From contig NZ_FOYI01000006.1 of the NCBI RefSeq assembly GCF_900116005.1, positions 124,001 to 188,000 of the forward strand: a DNA stretch of 64,000 bases. Direction: 5' to 3'. Shown here piece by piece: positions 47,010 to 55,967 of the stretch (its first letter is position 1; the number at the start of each line of letters is the position of its first letter). Origin of the DNA: Poseidonocella sedimentorum. Its GTDB lineage: Bacteria > Pseudomonadota > Alphaproteobacteria > Rhodobacterales > Rhodobacteraceae. Under the pieces are notes generated by a model. The model was not told the origin of the DNA and ran no database searches. It worked only from the letters and a program-made list of their open reading frames with translations. The position numbers and the translations under genes were made by a program.

Positions 47010-47369
47010 CTAGCTGCCGCGATAGGTGCTCATGCCGAAGGGCGAAAGCAGGAGCGGCACGTGGTAATGGGCGCTTGCGTCCGAGATGCCGAAGCGGATC
47101 GGAACCTCGTCCAGAAAGCGCGGGCTCTCGGGGGGCGCGCCGGTGGCGTCGAGATAGGCGCCCGCCTCGAAGACCAGCTCATAGACGCCGGTGGCAAAAC
47201 GCTCGCGCGGCAGGATCGGGCCATCGGTGCGGCCGTCGGCATTGGTCGCCATCCGGGCCAGCTCCTCGCGCGCCGCACCCTCGATCCGATAGAGCGTCAC
47301 CGCAAGCCCCGCCGCCGGCAGACCCCGGGCGGTGTCGAGCACGTGGGTGGTGAGATATCCGTCTGCCAT
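47010..47369 (-). CDS. uraH: 5-Hydroxyisourate hydrolase
   Basis: 119 residues. Transthyretin-related enzyme that hydrolyses 5-hydroxyisourate to OHCU. Signature elements are intact: an N-terminal [18 protein letters not shown] with the active His, an interior [11 protein letters not shown] and the C-terminal YRGS. Upstream of puuD on the same strand and divergent from the puuE-uraD gene; the shared control region is 47370-47516. Confidence 0.96.
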   Translation of the reverse strand: MADGYLTTHVLDTARGLPAAGLAVTLYRIEGAAREELARMATNADGRTDGPILPRERFATGVYELVFEAGAYLDATGAPPESPRFLDEVPIRFGISDASAHYHVPLLLSPFGMSTYRGS

Positions 47370-47516
47370 ATTTCTACTCCGTTTGACTGATGCGGCCGCG
47401 CCGGGGCGGCTTCGGACTCGCTGGCGATTGCCCTCGGGCCCCGCAGCAGTATATTTCGAACGTCCCGGCAGGCGCCAGCGATTGTGCGGCCCCTGTCATC
47501 CCGCCATGGAGGTTAC

Positions 47517-48929
47517 ATGACGCGCTACCCACGCAATATGCGGGGCTACGGCCCCAATCCGCCCGATCCACGCTGGCCGAACGGGGCGAAGATCGCCGTC
47601 CAGTTCGTGCTGAACTACGAGGAGGGGGGCGAGAATTGCGTGCTGCATGGGGATGCGGCCTCGGAGGCGTTCCTGTCCGACATTCCCGGCGCGGCGCAAT
47701 GGCCGGGCCAGCGCCATTGGAACATGGAATCGATCTACGAGTACGGCGCGCGGGCCGGGTTCTGGCGGTTGCACCGGCTCTTCACCGGCGCGGGGATCCC
47801 CCTGACGATCTACGGCGTCGCGTCCGCTCTGGCGCGCAGCCCCGAGCAAGTCGAGGCGATGAAGGAGGCCGGTTGGGAGATCGCGTCGCACGGGCTGAAA
47901 TGGGTCGAGCACAAGGACATGCCCGAGGCCGAGGAGCGCGCGGCGATCGCCGAGGCGATCCGGCTGCATGCCGAGGTGGTGGGCGAGCGGCCCCGCGGAT
48001 GGTACACCGGGCGGTGCTCCGAAAACACCGTTCGGCTCGTGGCCGAGGAGGGAGAGTTTGATTATATTTCAGATACTTATGACGATGACTTACCGTATTG
48101 GATGAAGTTTGGCGCGCGCGATCAGATCATCATCCCCTACACGCTCGAGGCCAATGACATGCGCTTTTCCGTCTCGCCCGGCTGGATCACCGGCGAGCAG
48201 TTCTTCACCTATCTGCGCGACAGTTTCGACACGCTCTACGCCGAGGGCGAGGCCGGGCGGCCGGCGATGATGAGCGTCGGGCTACACTGCCGGCTCATCG
48301 GCCGGCCCGGCAAGATCGCGGGGCTCAAGCGCTTTCTCGACTACATCGGCCAGTTCGAGGGCGTCTGGTGCCCGCGCCGGATCGAGATCGCGGAGCATTG
48401 GGCGGCCGAGCATCCGCCGCGCGCCACCCTGCGCCCCAGCGAGATGGACCGGGAGGCCTTCGTTGCGGCCTTCGGCGGGGTCTATGAGCATTCACCCTGG
48501 ATCGCGGAGCGCGCGCACGGGCTGGAGCTCGGCCCGGCGCATGATTGCGCCGCCGGGGTGCACAACGCGCTTGCCCGGATCTTCCGCAGCGCCGCGCCCG
48601 ACGAGCGGCTTGGCGTGCTCAAGGCCCACCCGGATCTCGCGGGCAAGCTCGCGGCGGCCAGGCGGCTCACCGATGACAGCACCTCCGAACAGGCGAGCGC
48701 CGGGCTCGACGCGCTGACCGACAGCGAACGCGCGCGGTTTACCGACCTCAACGCCGCCTATACCGCCAAACACGGCTTTCCCTTCATCATCGCCGTGCGC
48801 GATCATGACAAGGCGGGGATCCTCGCGGCGTTCGAGCGGCGCCTCGGCAATCCGACCGAGGTCGAATTCGCGGAGGCCTGCCGGCAGGTGGAGCGCATCG
48901 CGCGGCTGCGGCTGGAGGATCTGACATGA
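47517..48929 (+). CDS. puuE-uraD: Fusion of allantoinase PuuE and OHCU decarboxylase UraD
   Basis: 470 residues. Residues 1 to about 305 are a cofactor-independent allantoinase of the polysaccharide deacetylase fold (RYPRNMRGYGPNPPDPRWPN, VLNYEEGGENCVLHGD, GWEIASHGLKWVEHKD, RPAMMSVGLHCRLIGRP). From about 315 it is OHCU decarboxylase (FGGVYEHSPWIAERAHGL, ERLGVLKAHPDLAGKLA, LNAAYTAKHGFPFIIAVRDH). The UraD half makes S-allantoin and the PuuE half opens it to allantoate, so one chain does two steps in a row. The same fusion is known in other Rhodobacterales. Confidence 0.94.
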   Translation: MTRYPRNMRGYGPNPPDPRWPNGAKIAVQFVLNYEEGGENCVLHGDAASEAFLSDIPGAAQWPGQRHWNMESIYEYGARAGFWRLHRLFTGAGIPLTIYGVASALARSPEQVEAMKEAGWEIASHGLKWVEHKDMPEAEERAAIAEAIRLHAEVVGERPRGWYTGRCSENTVRLVAEEGEFDYISDTYDDDLPYWMKFGARDQIIIPYTLEANDMRFSVSPGWITGEQFFTYLRDSFDTLYAEGEAGRPAMMSVGLHCRLIGRPGKIAGLKRFLDYIGQFEGVWCPRRIEIAEHWAAEHPPRATLRPSEMDREAFVAAFGGVYEHSPWIAERAHGLELGPAHDCAAGVHNALARIFRSAAPDERLGVLKAHPDLAGKLAAARRLTDDSTSEQASAGLDALTDSERARFTDLNAAYTAKHGFPFIIAVRDHDKAGILAAFERRLGNPTEVEFAEACRQVERIARLRLEDLT

Positions 48930-49855
48930 AGACCGCGCCCCCGCCCGGATCCCAACCGGTTCAGCCCGTCGCGCCCAATCCGGTGGAGACCGATCCCACC
49001 CCCGAGGAGCATTTGCCCAAGGTGCCCGTGCCGCCCAAGCCGCGCTATGCGCTGCCGCCGGGGGGGCATGTGCCGCAGGATGGCGACCCGGAGGGCACGG
49101 CCGTCTTCACCGAGGCCTATGCCGTTCTGCCCGCGCATACGCACCGCGATATCGTGACCTCCTTCCTGCCCGAGTGGGAAAACACCCGCGCCTGGATCCT
49201 GGCCCGGCCGCTTTCGGGCTTTGCCGAGACCTTCGCGCAATATCTCATGGAGGTCGCCCCCGCCGGCGGCAGTTTCCGCCCCGAGCCGGATGTGGAGGCG
49301 CAGGCGGTGCTCTTCATCACCCGCGGCACCGCGCGGCTCTCGCTTGGCCGGGCCCAGATCGACCTCGTCCCCGGCCATTTCGTCTACATCCCGCTAAGCG
49401 CGGTCTGGACGCTGTGGAACACCGGCGACGATTACCTCAATTTCATCTGGATCCGGAAACGCTACGTGCCGATCAAGGGGGTGCGCCCGCCCGAGGCGCT
49501 GGTCGTCCACGAGACCGAGGTGCCGCTCACGCCGATGCCCGATTGCGACGGGAAATGGGCGACGCAGCGGTTTCTCGATCCGCTCGACCTGGCCTATGAT
49601 TTCCACGCCAACATCGTCACCTTCCAGCCCGGCGGGCGCATCCCCTTCGCCGAGACCCATGTGATGGAACACGGGCTTTACGTGCTGCAAGGCACGGCGC
49701 GGTATCTGCTCAACAAGGATTGGGTCGAGGTCGGTCCGGGCGATTTCATGTGGCTGCGCGCCTTCTGCCCGCAAGCTTGCGTCGCGACCGGCGACGAGCC
49801 CTTTCGCTACCTGCTCTACAAGGATGTGAACCGGCATCCGGCGCTGTCGCTATGA
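48926..49855 (+). CDS. allE: (S)-Ureidoglycine aminohydrolase, bicupin
   Basis: 309 residues. Converts S-ureidoglycine to S-ureidoglycolate and ammonia in a Mn-binding cupin. First cupin: AVLFITRGTARLSLGRAQID, then LVPGHFVYIP. The catalytic second cupin carries FAETHVMEHGLYVLQGTARY with metal-binding Glu and His residues. Compared with the enteric enzyme there is an additional Pro-rich start of about 35 residues (PPPGSQPVQPVAPNPVETDP). ATGA overlap with puuE-uraD. Some databases call this family bifunctional allantoicase/ureidoglycine aminohydrolase; allantoicase activity is not proven. Confidence 0.86.
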   Translation: MKTAPPPGSQPVQPVAPNPVETDPTPEEHLPKVPVPPKPRYALPPGGHVPQDGDPEGTAVFTEAYAVLPAHTHRDIVTSFLPEWENTRAWILARPLSGFAETFAQYLMEVAPAGGSFRPEPDVEAQAVLFITRGTARLSLGRAQIDLVPGHFVYIPLSAVWTLWNTGDDYLNFIWIRKRYVPIKGVRPPEALVVHETEVPLTPMPDCDGKWATQRFLDPLDLAYDFHANIVTFQPGGRIPFAETHVMEHGLYVLQGTARYLLNKDWVEVGPGDFMWLRAFCPQACVATGDEPFRYLLYKDVNRHPALSL

Positions 49856-50343
49856 GCCGGGTGGTCCAGACAGAGGCGCTCACGCCCGAGGTCTTCTCGC
49901 CCTTTGGCGATGTGCTGGAGGCCGCCGGGGCGCCGGACAAGATCATCAATCAGGGGATGTGCGGCCGGTTCCACGATCTCGCCCGGATGGATTTCGGCCC
50001 CGCAGGGCGCGCGGGGCTCAGCCTGTTCCAGGCCGAGCCGCGGCGCTTGCCCTATCGGCTCGATCTGCTGGAGCGCCACCCGGAGGGCAGCCAGGCGTTC
50101 ATACCGATGAGCTTCGAGAGCTTTCTTGTGATCGTTGCGCCGGATGAGGCGGGGCGCCCCGGGCGCCCCCGCGCCTTTCTCACCGCGCCGGGGCAGGGGG
50201 TGAACCTGTTGCGCGGCACGTGGCACGGGGTGCTCACGCCGCTCAGCGCGCCGGGGCTTTTCGCGGTGATCGACCGGATCGGCGAGACGCCAAATCTCGA
50301 AGAGGTGCCGCTCTCTGAGCCGTGGGAAATTCGCGCGGGCTAG
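49852..50343 (+). CDS. allA: Ureidoglycolate lyase
   Basis: 163 residues. Splits ureidoglycolate into glyoxylate and urea, the last step of this branch. Family pattern: TEALTPEVFSPFGDVLEA, LFQAEPRRLPYRLDLLERHP, SQAFIPMSFESFLVIVAP and RGTWHGVLTPL with the conserved His. Starts within the allE stop (ATGA), giving the plus-strand operon puuE-uraD, allE, allA. Confidence 0.92.
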   Translation: MSRVVQTEALTPEVFSPFGDVLEAAGAPDKIINQGMCGRFHDLARMDFGPAGRAGLSLFQAEPRRLPYRLDLLERHPEGSQAFIPMSFESFLVIVAPDEAGRPGRPRAFLTAPGQGVNLLRGTWHGVLTPLSAPGLFAVIDRIGETPNLEEVPLSEPWEIRAG

Positions 50344-50346
50344 ACC

Positions 50347-52875
50347 CTATTCGCGCGTGCGCAGCACATGGGCGGGCCGCGCCTGCAGCGGGCGCCAGGC
50401 GAAGGCGAGCCCGGCCAGAAGGCTGGCGGCGGCGCCCCCGAGGATGACCGAGGCGGCGTTGCTCCAGACCACGGCGAAGCGCGTTTCCATCACGAAATGC
50501 AAAATCGCCCAGGCCCCGAGGATCCCCGAGAGGAGCGCCACGAGCCCCGCGCCTGCCCCCATGAGCCCCGCCCGCAGCGCGAAGCTCGACAGGATCGTGC
50601 GCCGTGTGGCGCCAAGCGTGCGCAAAAGCGCGGCCTCCTGCAGGCGCGCGCCCTGGCCCGCCGCCGCGGTCCCGATCAGCACCACGATCCCGGTCAGCAG
50701 GGTCGCCGCCGCGCCGTAACGCGTGGCCGAGGCGATCCCGGCCAGAAGGCCGGCCACCCGCTCGATCGCCTCGCGGACGCTGATCGCGGTGATGTTGGGA
50801 TAGGCGCTGGCGAGATCGCGCAGAAGCAGCGCTTCGGCGGCTTCCTCGGCGTAGACCGTGGCGATGAAGCTGTGCGGCGCGCCGGCGAGCGCGGCCTCGT
50901 TCATCGCCAGAACGAAGCCCATCCCGGCGGTCGAGAAATCGACGGCGCGGAGCGAGGTGAGCGTGCCGGTGATGTCGCGCCCGAGCACGTTCACGGTGAT
51001 CTCGTCGCCGAGTGCGAGCCCCATTTCTTCGGCCTCGGTGGCGGCAAAGCTGATCTGCGGCGGGCCGGTATAGCCCTCAGGCCACCACTCGCCGGCAACG
51101 AGCCGCGTCCGCTCGGGCTGCGCGTCGGCATAGGTCACGCCGCGGTCCCCTTCGAGCACCCAGTGGTCGCCCGCGACCTCCTTCGCCGGCTGGCCGTTGA
51201 TCCGCGTGATCACGCCGCGCAGCATCGGCGCCGCCTCCATCTTGCGAACCGCAGGGTCCTGGGCGATGCGGCGCTCGATCCCGGGCATCTGGTCGCGCTG
51301 GATGTCGACGAAGAAGAAGCTCGGCGCTTCGTCGGGGAGCTCTTGTGCGATCGCGCGCTGCATGTTGCCGTCGATCTGACCAATGGCGGCAAGCACGGTG
51401 AGGCCGAGCCCGAGAGCGAGCACCACCGGCGTCGTTTCATCCACCGGCCCGCCGATCGCGGCGAGCCCCGCGCGCAGGGCGGGGCGGCCACGGGCGAGGG
51501 TCTTGGCGCGGCGTGCAAGCCGGCGCAGCCCCGCCGCGATCAGCCAGAGCAGCACGAGCGCCCCGAGGATGCCAAGCGCGGTCCAGCCGGTCAGCTCCGG
51601 CGCGCCGGTGAAAACCGCGGCCGCTCCGACGAGCGCGGCGGCCGCGCCGAGAATGACGAGCAGGTGGCGCGCGCGGGGCAGGGTGACGCCAGAGGGTCCG
51701 CCATCGCGGTAGAGCGCGGCGGCGCGGATCTCTTCGGTGCGGGCAAGGGGCCAGAGGGTGAAGACCAGCGCCGTCAGCCCGCCGTAAAGCGCGGCCTCAA
51801 GGAGCGGCGCGGGGTGGAGCGCAAAGACCGCGGGGACCGGCAGCAAGCGCTCCAGCGCGGGGGCGATGAGCAGCGGAATCCCGGCGCCGAGCGCCAGCCC
51901 GATCGCGATCCCGAGCGCCGCGAGCGCGCCGATCTGAAGCAGGTAGGCCCGGAAAATCACCCGGCCGGAGGCGCCCAGAGTGCGCAGCGTGGCGATGGTC
52001 GCGGTCTTGCCCGCAAGGTAGGCGCGCACGGCCGTCGAGACACCGATGCCGCCCACGGCGAGCCCGGCCAGCCCGACCAGCACCAGAAAGGCGCTCAGCC
52101 GGTCGACGAATTCGGAGAGCCCCGGCGCCCCGTTGCGCGCATCGCGCCAGCGCATCCCGGCCGCGGCAAAGGCCGCGCGGGCCTCCTCCTCCACCCGGTC
52201 CAGATCGGCGCCCTCGGGCAGCTCGAGCCGGTAGCGCGTCTCAAAGAGCGTGCCCGGTTGCAGCAATCCGGAACCGTCGAGCGCGCGGCGCAGGACCAGC
52301 GTGCGCGGGCCGAGGCTGAACCCGGTGCCGGCATTGTCGGGCTCGTGGGTTAGCAGGGCGGAGAGGCGAAACCTCGTCTCGCCCAGGGCAAAATCATCGC
52401 CCGGCGCGAGCCCCAGACGGTTGGCCAGGAGCGGCGCCATGACCGCGCCGGGGAGCCCTCCTTGCAGCCCGAGCGCAGCCTCGAGGGGCTGCTCCGGCTC
52501 AAGCTGCGTGTCGCCCACAAGCGGGTAGAGCCCGTCCACGGCCTTCACCTGCGTCAGCGCGCGCTCGGCCTCTGCGCCCGCGCCGACCACAACCATGGAG
52601 CGGAAGTCTACGATTTCGGAGACGTGCGACGCTTCCGCCGCCATCCAGCGCCGCTCTTCGGGTGTCGCGAAGCGATAGGTGAGGGACAGCTCGGCGGCCC
52701 CACCGAGGAGGCGTTTGCCCTCGCGCGCGAGGCCAGCGTCGATCGAGGCGCGCACGGTGCCGACCCCGGCGATTGCGGCGACCCCGAGGGCGAGGCAGGT
52801 CAGAAAAACCGCGAAGCCGCGAAGCCCGCCCCGAAGCTCGCGCCGGGCAATGCGGCTGGCGACGGCGAGGCTCAT
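50347..52875 (-). CDS. ABC transporter permease, FtsX/YbbP type
   Basis: 842 residues with an N-terminal helix (GLRGFAVFLTCLALGVAAIA), a large periplasmic domain, and two sets of four helices. MacB/FtsX core motifs recur, such as LVGLAGLAVGGIGVSTAVRA and LLTGIVVLIGTAAAGQGARL, with EAALLRTLGATRRTILSSFA. Homologous to YbbP, whose substrate is unknown; proposed roles include lipid or lipoprotein handling. It is coupled to an ATPase gene by a four-base overlap, and that gene is divergent from an arylesterase as in ybbAP-tesA. Confidence 0.86.
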   Translation of the reverse strand: MSLAVASRIARRELRGGLRGFAVFLTCLALGVAAIAGVGTVRASIDAGLAREGKRLLGGAAELSLTYRFATPEERRWMAAEASHVSEIVDFRSMVVVGAGAEAERALTQVKAVDGLYPLVGDTQLEPEQPLEAALGLQGGLPGAVMAPLLANRLGLAPGDDFALGETRFRLSALLTHEPDNAGTGFSLGPRTLVLRRALDGSGLLQPGTLFETRYRLELPEGADLDRVEEEARAAFAAAGMRWRDARNGAPGLSEFVDRLSAFLVLVGLAGLAVGGIGVSTAVRAYLAGKTATIATLRTLGASGRVIFRAYLLQIGALAALGIAIGLALGAGIPLLIAPALERLLPVPAVFALHPAPLLEAALYGGLTALVFTLWPLARTEEIRAAALYRDGGPSGVTLPRARHLLVILGAAAALVGAAAVFTGAPELTGWTALGILGALVLLWLIAAGLRRLARRAKTLARGRPALRAGLAAIGGPVDETTPVVLALGLGLTVLAAIGQIDGNMQRAIAQELPDEAPSFFFVDIQRDQMPGIERRIAQDPAVRKMEAAPMLRGVITRINGQPAKEVAGDHWVLEGDRGVTYADAQPERTRLVAGEWWPEGYTGPPQISFAATEAEEMGLALGDEITVNVLGRDITGTLTSLRAVDFSTAGMGFVLAMNEAALAGAPHSFIATVYAEEAAEALLLRDLASAYPNITAISVREAIERVAGLLAGIASATRYGAAATLLTGIVVLIGTAAAGQGARLQEAALLRTLGATRRTILSSFALRAGLMGAGAGLVALLSGILGAWAILHFVMETRFAVVWSNAASVILGGAAASLLAGLAFAWRPLQARPAHVLRTRE

Positions 52876-53573
52876 TCGGCCGCCGGGGCGCGCGTCTCCG
52901 TGGCCTCCACCAGCCGCCCGTCCTCAAGCCGTGCGACCCGGCCGCAGCGGGCCGCGAGCGCGGGGTCGTGGGTGACGAGCACCAGCGTCGCGCCATGCTG
53001 GCGGTGCATCTCGAAGAGCAGGTCGATGACGGCCGCGCCGGTGCGCGCGTCGAGATTGCCCGTCGGCTCATCGGCGAGCAGAATCTCCGGCCGCCCGACA
53101 ACCGCGCGGGCGAGCGCGACGCGCTGCTGCTCGCCGCCGGAGAGCTGGCGCGGGTAGTGATCGGCGCGATGGCCAAGCCCCACGGCGCCCAGCTCGGCCT
53201 CGGCACGCGCGAAGGCATCCGGCGCGCCGGCGAGCTCCAGCGGGGTGGCGACGTTTTCCAGCGCGGTCATCGTCGGAATCAGGTGGAAGGATTGGAACAC
53301 AACGCCCATATGATGGCGGCGGAAGCGGGCGAGCGCGTCCTCGGACATCTCGGTCAGATCCTGCCCGAGCGCCCGGACAGACCCGCCCGTGGCGCGTTCG
53401 AGCCCGCCCATCAGCATGAGGAGAGAGGACTTGCCCGACCCCGATGGCCCCACCAGCCCGATGGTTTCGCCCTTTTCGATGTCGAGGTCGATCCCGTGGA
53501 GAATGTCTATCCGGCCGGCGTTGCCGTTGAGCGAGAGGCGGGCCTTGCGGAGCGACAGGACAGGATCGGGCAT
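52872..53573 (-). CDS. ABC transporter ATP-binding protein, YbbA/LolD type
   Basis: 233 residues. Walker A GPSGSGKSSL, signature QLSGGEQQRVALARAV, Walker B EILLADEPTGNLDARTG and the H-loop LVTHDPAL are intact. Partner of the downstream FtsX-type permease. ATG at 53573 is the likely start; 53585 is possible and would overlap the start of the divergent gene. Equivalent of E. coli ybbA, next to tesA. Confidence 0.88.
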   Translation of the reverse strand: MPDPVLSLRKARLSLNGNAGRIDILHGIDLDIEKGETIGLVGPSGSGKSSLLMLMGGLERATGGSVRALGQDLTEMSEDALARFRRHHMGVVFQSFHLIPTMTALENVATPLELAGAPDAFARAEAELGAVGLGHRADHYPRQLSGGEQQRVALARAVVGRPEILLADEPTGNLDARTGAAVIDLLFEMHRQHGATLVLVTHDPALAARCGRVARLEDGRLVEATETRAPAAE

Positions 53574-53625
53574 GGTGTCTCGCATGTTTGGGCGGCGTCG
53601 GTTCAGATATGGGATGGGCGCTGCG

Positions 53626-54267
53626 ATGAGCAAGGTCGCGGCGGTGATCTTGTCGCTTTGGGCGCTGCCGCTTTCGGCGGAACATTCCGTTGGCGAGGCC
53701 GAGTTGCTGGCCTTCGGCGACAGTCTGACGGCGGGGTACGGGCTCGCACCGGAGGCCGGGTTGGTGCCGCAGCTGGAGGCCTGGCTGCAGGACCGGGGCG
53801 CAGCGGTTCGGGTGATCAACGGCGGGGTTTCGGGGGACACGACGGCCGGAGGCGCGGCGCGGATCGGCTGGAGCCTCACGCCCGAGACAGACGCGATGAT
53901 CCTCGCGCTCGGCGCGAATGATTTCCTCCGCGGCTTGCCGCCCGAGGAGGCACGCCGGAACCTGACCGCGATTATGGCAGCGGCAGAGGCGGCCTCGGTT
54001 CCTGTGCTATTGGTGGCGGTACCGGCGCCGGCGAACTATGGCGCGGCCTACAAGACGGCGTTCGACGCGATCTACCCCGATCTCGCGGCGCGGTTCGGGG
54101 CGGAGCTGGTTCCGAATTTCTTTGCCGGGTTTGGCGAGGTCGGCCCCGATCAGGCCGCGCGCTACCTTCAGGCGGACGGGCTGCATCCGTCGGCGGAGGG
54201 GGTCCGGTTGATCGTGGAGGCGCTCGGGCCGGCGGTCCTGCGCCTTCTGGACCGTGCGGGCCCCTGA
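53626..54267 (+). CDS. tesA: Periplasmic arylesterase/acyl hydrolase, GDSL family
   Basis: 213 residues. SGNH hydrolase: a signal peptide (KVAAVILSLWALPLSAEH), block I LAFGDSLTAGYG with the nucleophile Ser, block II NGGVSGDTTAGG, block III ILALGANDFLRG with Asn, and block V DGLHPSAEG with Asp and His. TesA-type enzymes hydrolyse acyl esters in the periplasm. In-frame ATGs at 53584 and 53614 are possible starts. Divergent from the ABC ATPase, a conserved pairing. Confidence 0.88.
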   Translation: MSKVAAVILSLWALPLSAEHSVGEAELLAFGDSLTAGYGLAPEAGLVPQLEAWLQDRGAAVRVINGGVSGDTTAGGAARIGWSLTPETDAMILALGANDFLRGLPPEEARRNLTAIMAAAEAASVPVLLVAVPAPANYGAAYKTAFDAIYPDLAARFGAELVPNFFAGFGEVGPDQAARYLQADGLHPSAEGVRLIVEALGPAVLRLLDRAGP

Positions 54268-54277
54268 GCGCGCGGGC

Positions 54278-55240
54278 TCAGGTGGACGAGGCGAGGGTCA
54301 CGCGCGCGCGGCCGGCGTTCTTGGAGCGATAGAGCGCGGCATCGGCCTCTTCGAGCATCCGCTTGATGCTTGGCCGCGCGTGGTTTGCGGAGAGCGAGAC
54401 GCCGATGCTCGTGGAGAGGTTCAGCACCTGTCCCTCCACGGTCACCGGTCTGGTCAGTGCTTCGCCGATACGGGCGGCGAGGCTCTCGGCGGCCTGCGCC
54501 GATTCCGGCTCCCGCATCAGGACGATGAACTCATCCCCGCCAATCCGCGCGGCGATATCCTTGCGCCGCGTTTCCTGTTGCAGCGTCTCGGCCGCATGGC
54601 GCAATGCGGCATCGCCGACATTGTGGCCCAAGGTGTCATTGACCGATTTGAAATGATCCAGATCGAGATAAATCAGCGCGAAATCCGTCCGCTCCTCGAT
54701 CATCCGGGCAAGCTCGGCGTTCATCGCGCGGCGATTCTTGAGCCCGGTGAGCGCGTCGGTCGTGGCCTCGGCTTCGGCGGCGATCTTGTCACCATAGAGC
54801 CGCCGGTTGCTTTTGAAGAGCTCCTCCATCATCAGCGTCTTGGCTTCCTGGAGGTAGAGCAGTTCGGTGGTCAGGTCGGTGTAGGAAAAATCGCCCGCGT
54901 TCAGCCCGTATTGCTGGACCGCTGCGGCAGCCTCGATCCCGAAGGACAGATCGGCGATCAACCCGTCCTCGAAGGGCACGGCGAAGGCCTTGAACTTGGT
55001 CCTGGGTTCGCCCTTGAAGGCGAACTGCATCCGCACGCAATTGCCGGCCAGAAGCTGTTCGATCGTGGTTCGCAGGCGCGGGCGGATCACCGAGAAGATC
55101 TCGGTCGAGTTGGCGCCGATCCAGTCGAGATCCGGGCGCAGCTTGCGCAGGGTCGGGCCGACATGGATCACGTAGCCCTTGCGATCGGTGATCAGGTGCA
55201 TCGGGCAGAGCCGGTCGAAGATGAGGAAGCGGTCAGACAT
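54278..55240 (-). CDS. Diguanylate cyclase with H-NOX-associated sensor domain
   Basis: 320 residues. The N-terminal 150 match the haem-NO-binding-associated (HNOBA) domain: FDRLCPMHLITDRKGYVIHV, TKFKAFAVPFEDGLIADLSF and TDLTTELLYLQEAKTLMMEE, which forms a signalling helix. The GGDEF domain follows with LYLDLDHFKSVNDTLGHNVG-like segment and an intact IGGDEF. The inhibitory site RRKD stands five residues before it, so c-di-GMP feedback is expected. It is encoded five bases after the H-NOX-like gene; the pair should sense a signal and set c-di-GMP. Confidence 0.88.
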   Translation of the reverse strand: MSDRFLIFDRLCPMHLITDRKGYVIHVGPTLRKLRPDLDWIGANSTEIFSVIRPRLRTTIEQLLAGNCVRMQFAFKGEPRTKFKAFAVPFEDGLIADLSFGIEAAAAVQQYGLNAGDFSYTDLTTELLYLQEAKTLMMEELFKSNRRLYGDKIAAEAEATTDALTGLKNRRAMNAELARMIEERTDFALIYLDLDHFKSVNDTLGHNVGDAALRHAAETLQQETRRKDIAARIGGDEFIVLMREPESAQAAESLAARIGEALTRPVTVEGQVLNLSTSIGVSLSANHARPSIKRMLEEADAALYRSKNAGRARVTLASST

Positions 55241-55245
55241 CGGCG

Positions 55246-55839
55246 CTAGCTCCCGGCGGCTGCGCCGACGAGGTCGAACGTCTGACCCTCGGCGTAGGCC
55301 GCATCGACGACCGAAATTCGAATAACACCCAGCTCCGGCGCGCGGCTGCGCAAGGTCAGGACCGCGAGAGCGCCGTAGTCATCCGCCATCCCGCGCAAGA
55401 GGCCAAGGATGACATCGGCGAACACCTCGGCGTCCTTGTGGATCAGCAAGACATAGCGCGAATCCTGCAGGTCACGGATCGACAGCGGCGGCACTTCGAG
55501 ATCGGGGACCGCCATGCGCGCTCGCGCGGGCGCATCGCTCAGTGACATCAGGAAGCTCTCGAAGGTATCACCGCTGAAACGCAGAAGACGTCGCAGCGCC
55601 GTCATGCGGGGGTGAGTGACGAGATAAGTCCCTATATCTTCGAGGATTTCTTCGCTGGGTTTGGCAAGCACACGGCTCAACTCTTCGATGATCCCGCTGG
55701 TGATATCGTCGGTGTAGCGGCTCAGGACGTCGAGATCGGCATAGGGCAGGCCAGCATCGCGCACCACGTCCAGCCAAAGCCGGCGGCCGTAGGTATCTTC
55801 GACAAAACTCTGAATGGCGCGATCAAACAGGCCGTGCAT
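55246..55839 (-). CDS. Haem-NO-binding (H-NOX) family protein, degenerate haem site
   Basis: 197 residues with the H-NOX fold pattern: MHGLFDRAIQSFVEDTYGRR at the start, WLDVVRDAGLP, RLLRFSGDTFESFLMSL in the middle, and VILGLLRGMADDYG followed by LTLRSRAPELGVIRISVV. In canonical members the haem-ligating His lies in a LDxLH segment about nine residues after FxxFL; here residues 100-105 read LSDAPA, with no His. The YxSxR motif that binds haem propionates is replaced (VLLIHKD at 130-136). It may bind no haem and sense something else, or act by protein contact only. It precedes its probable partner cyclase. Confidence 0.78.
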   Translation of the reverse strand: MHGLFDRAIQSFVEDTYGRRLWLDVVRDAGLPYADLDVLSRYTDDITSGIIEELSRVLAKPSEEILEDIGTYLVTHPRMTALRRLLRFSGDTFESFLMSLSDAPARARMAVPDLEVPPLSIRDLQDSRYVLLIHKDAEVFADVILGLLRGMADDYGALAVLTLRSRAPELGVIRISVVDAAYAEGQTFDLVGAAAGS

Positions 55840-55967
55840 CGTCCAGCTCCTGGTGCTGCTGAATTTTTCGCACGTGTTTTGTTAATGCGGCGTCAATAAA
55901 AGCCGGGTTCTTCAAATGCGGGAGAATTTTTTCCCCCGGGGCCGCGCGCGAGGCGCCCCCGAGGGGG

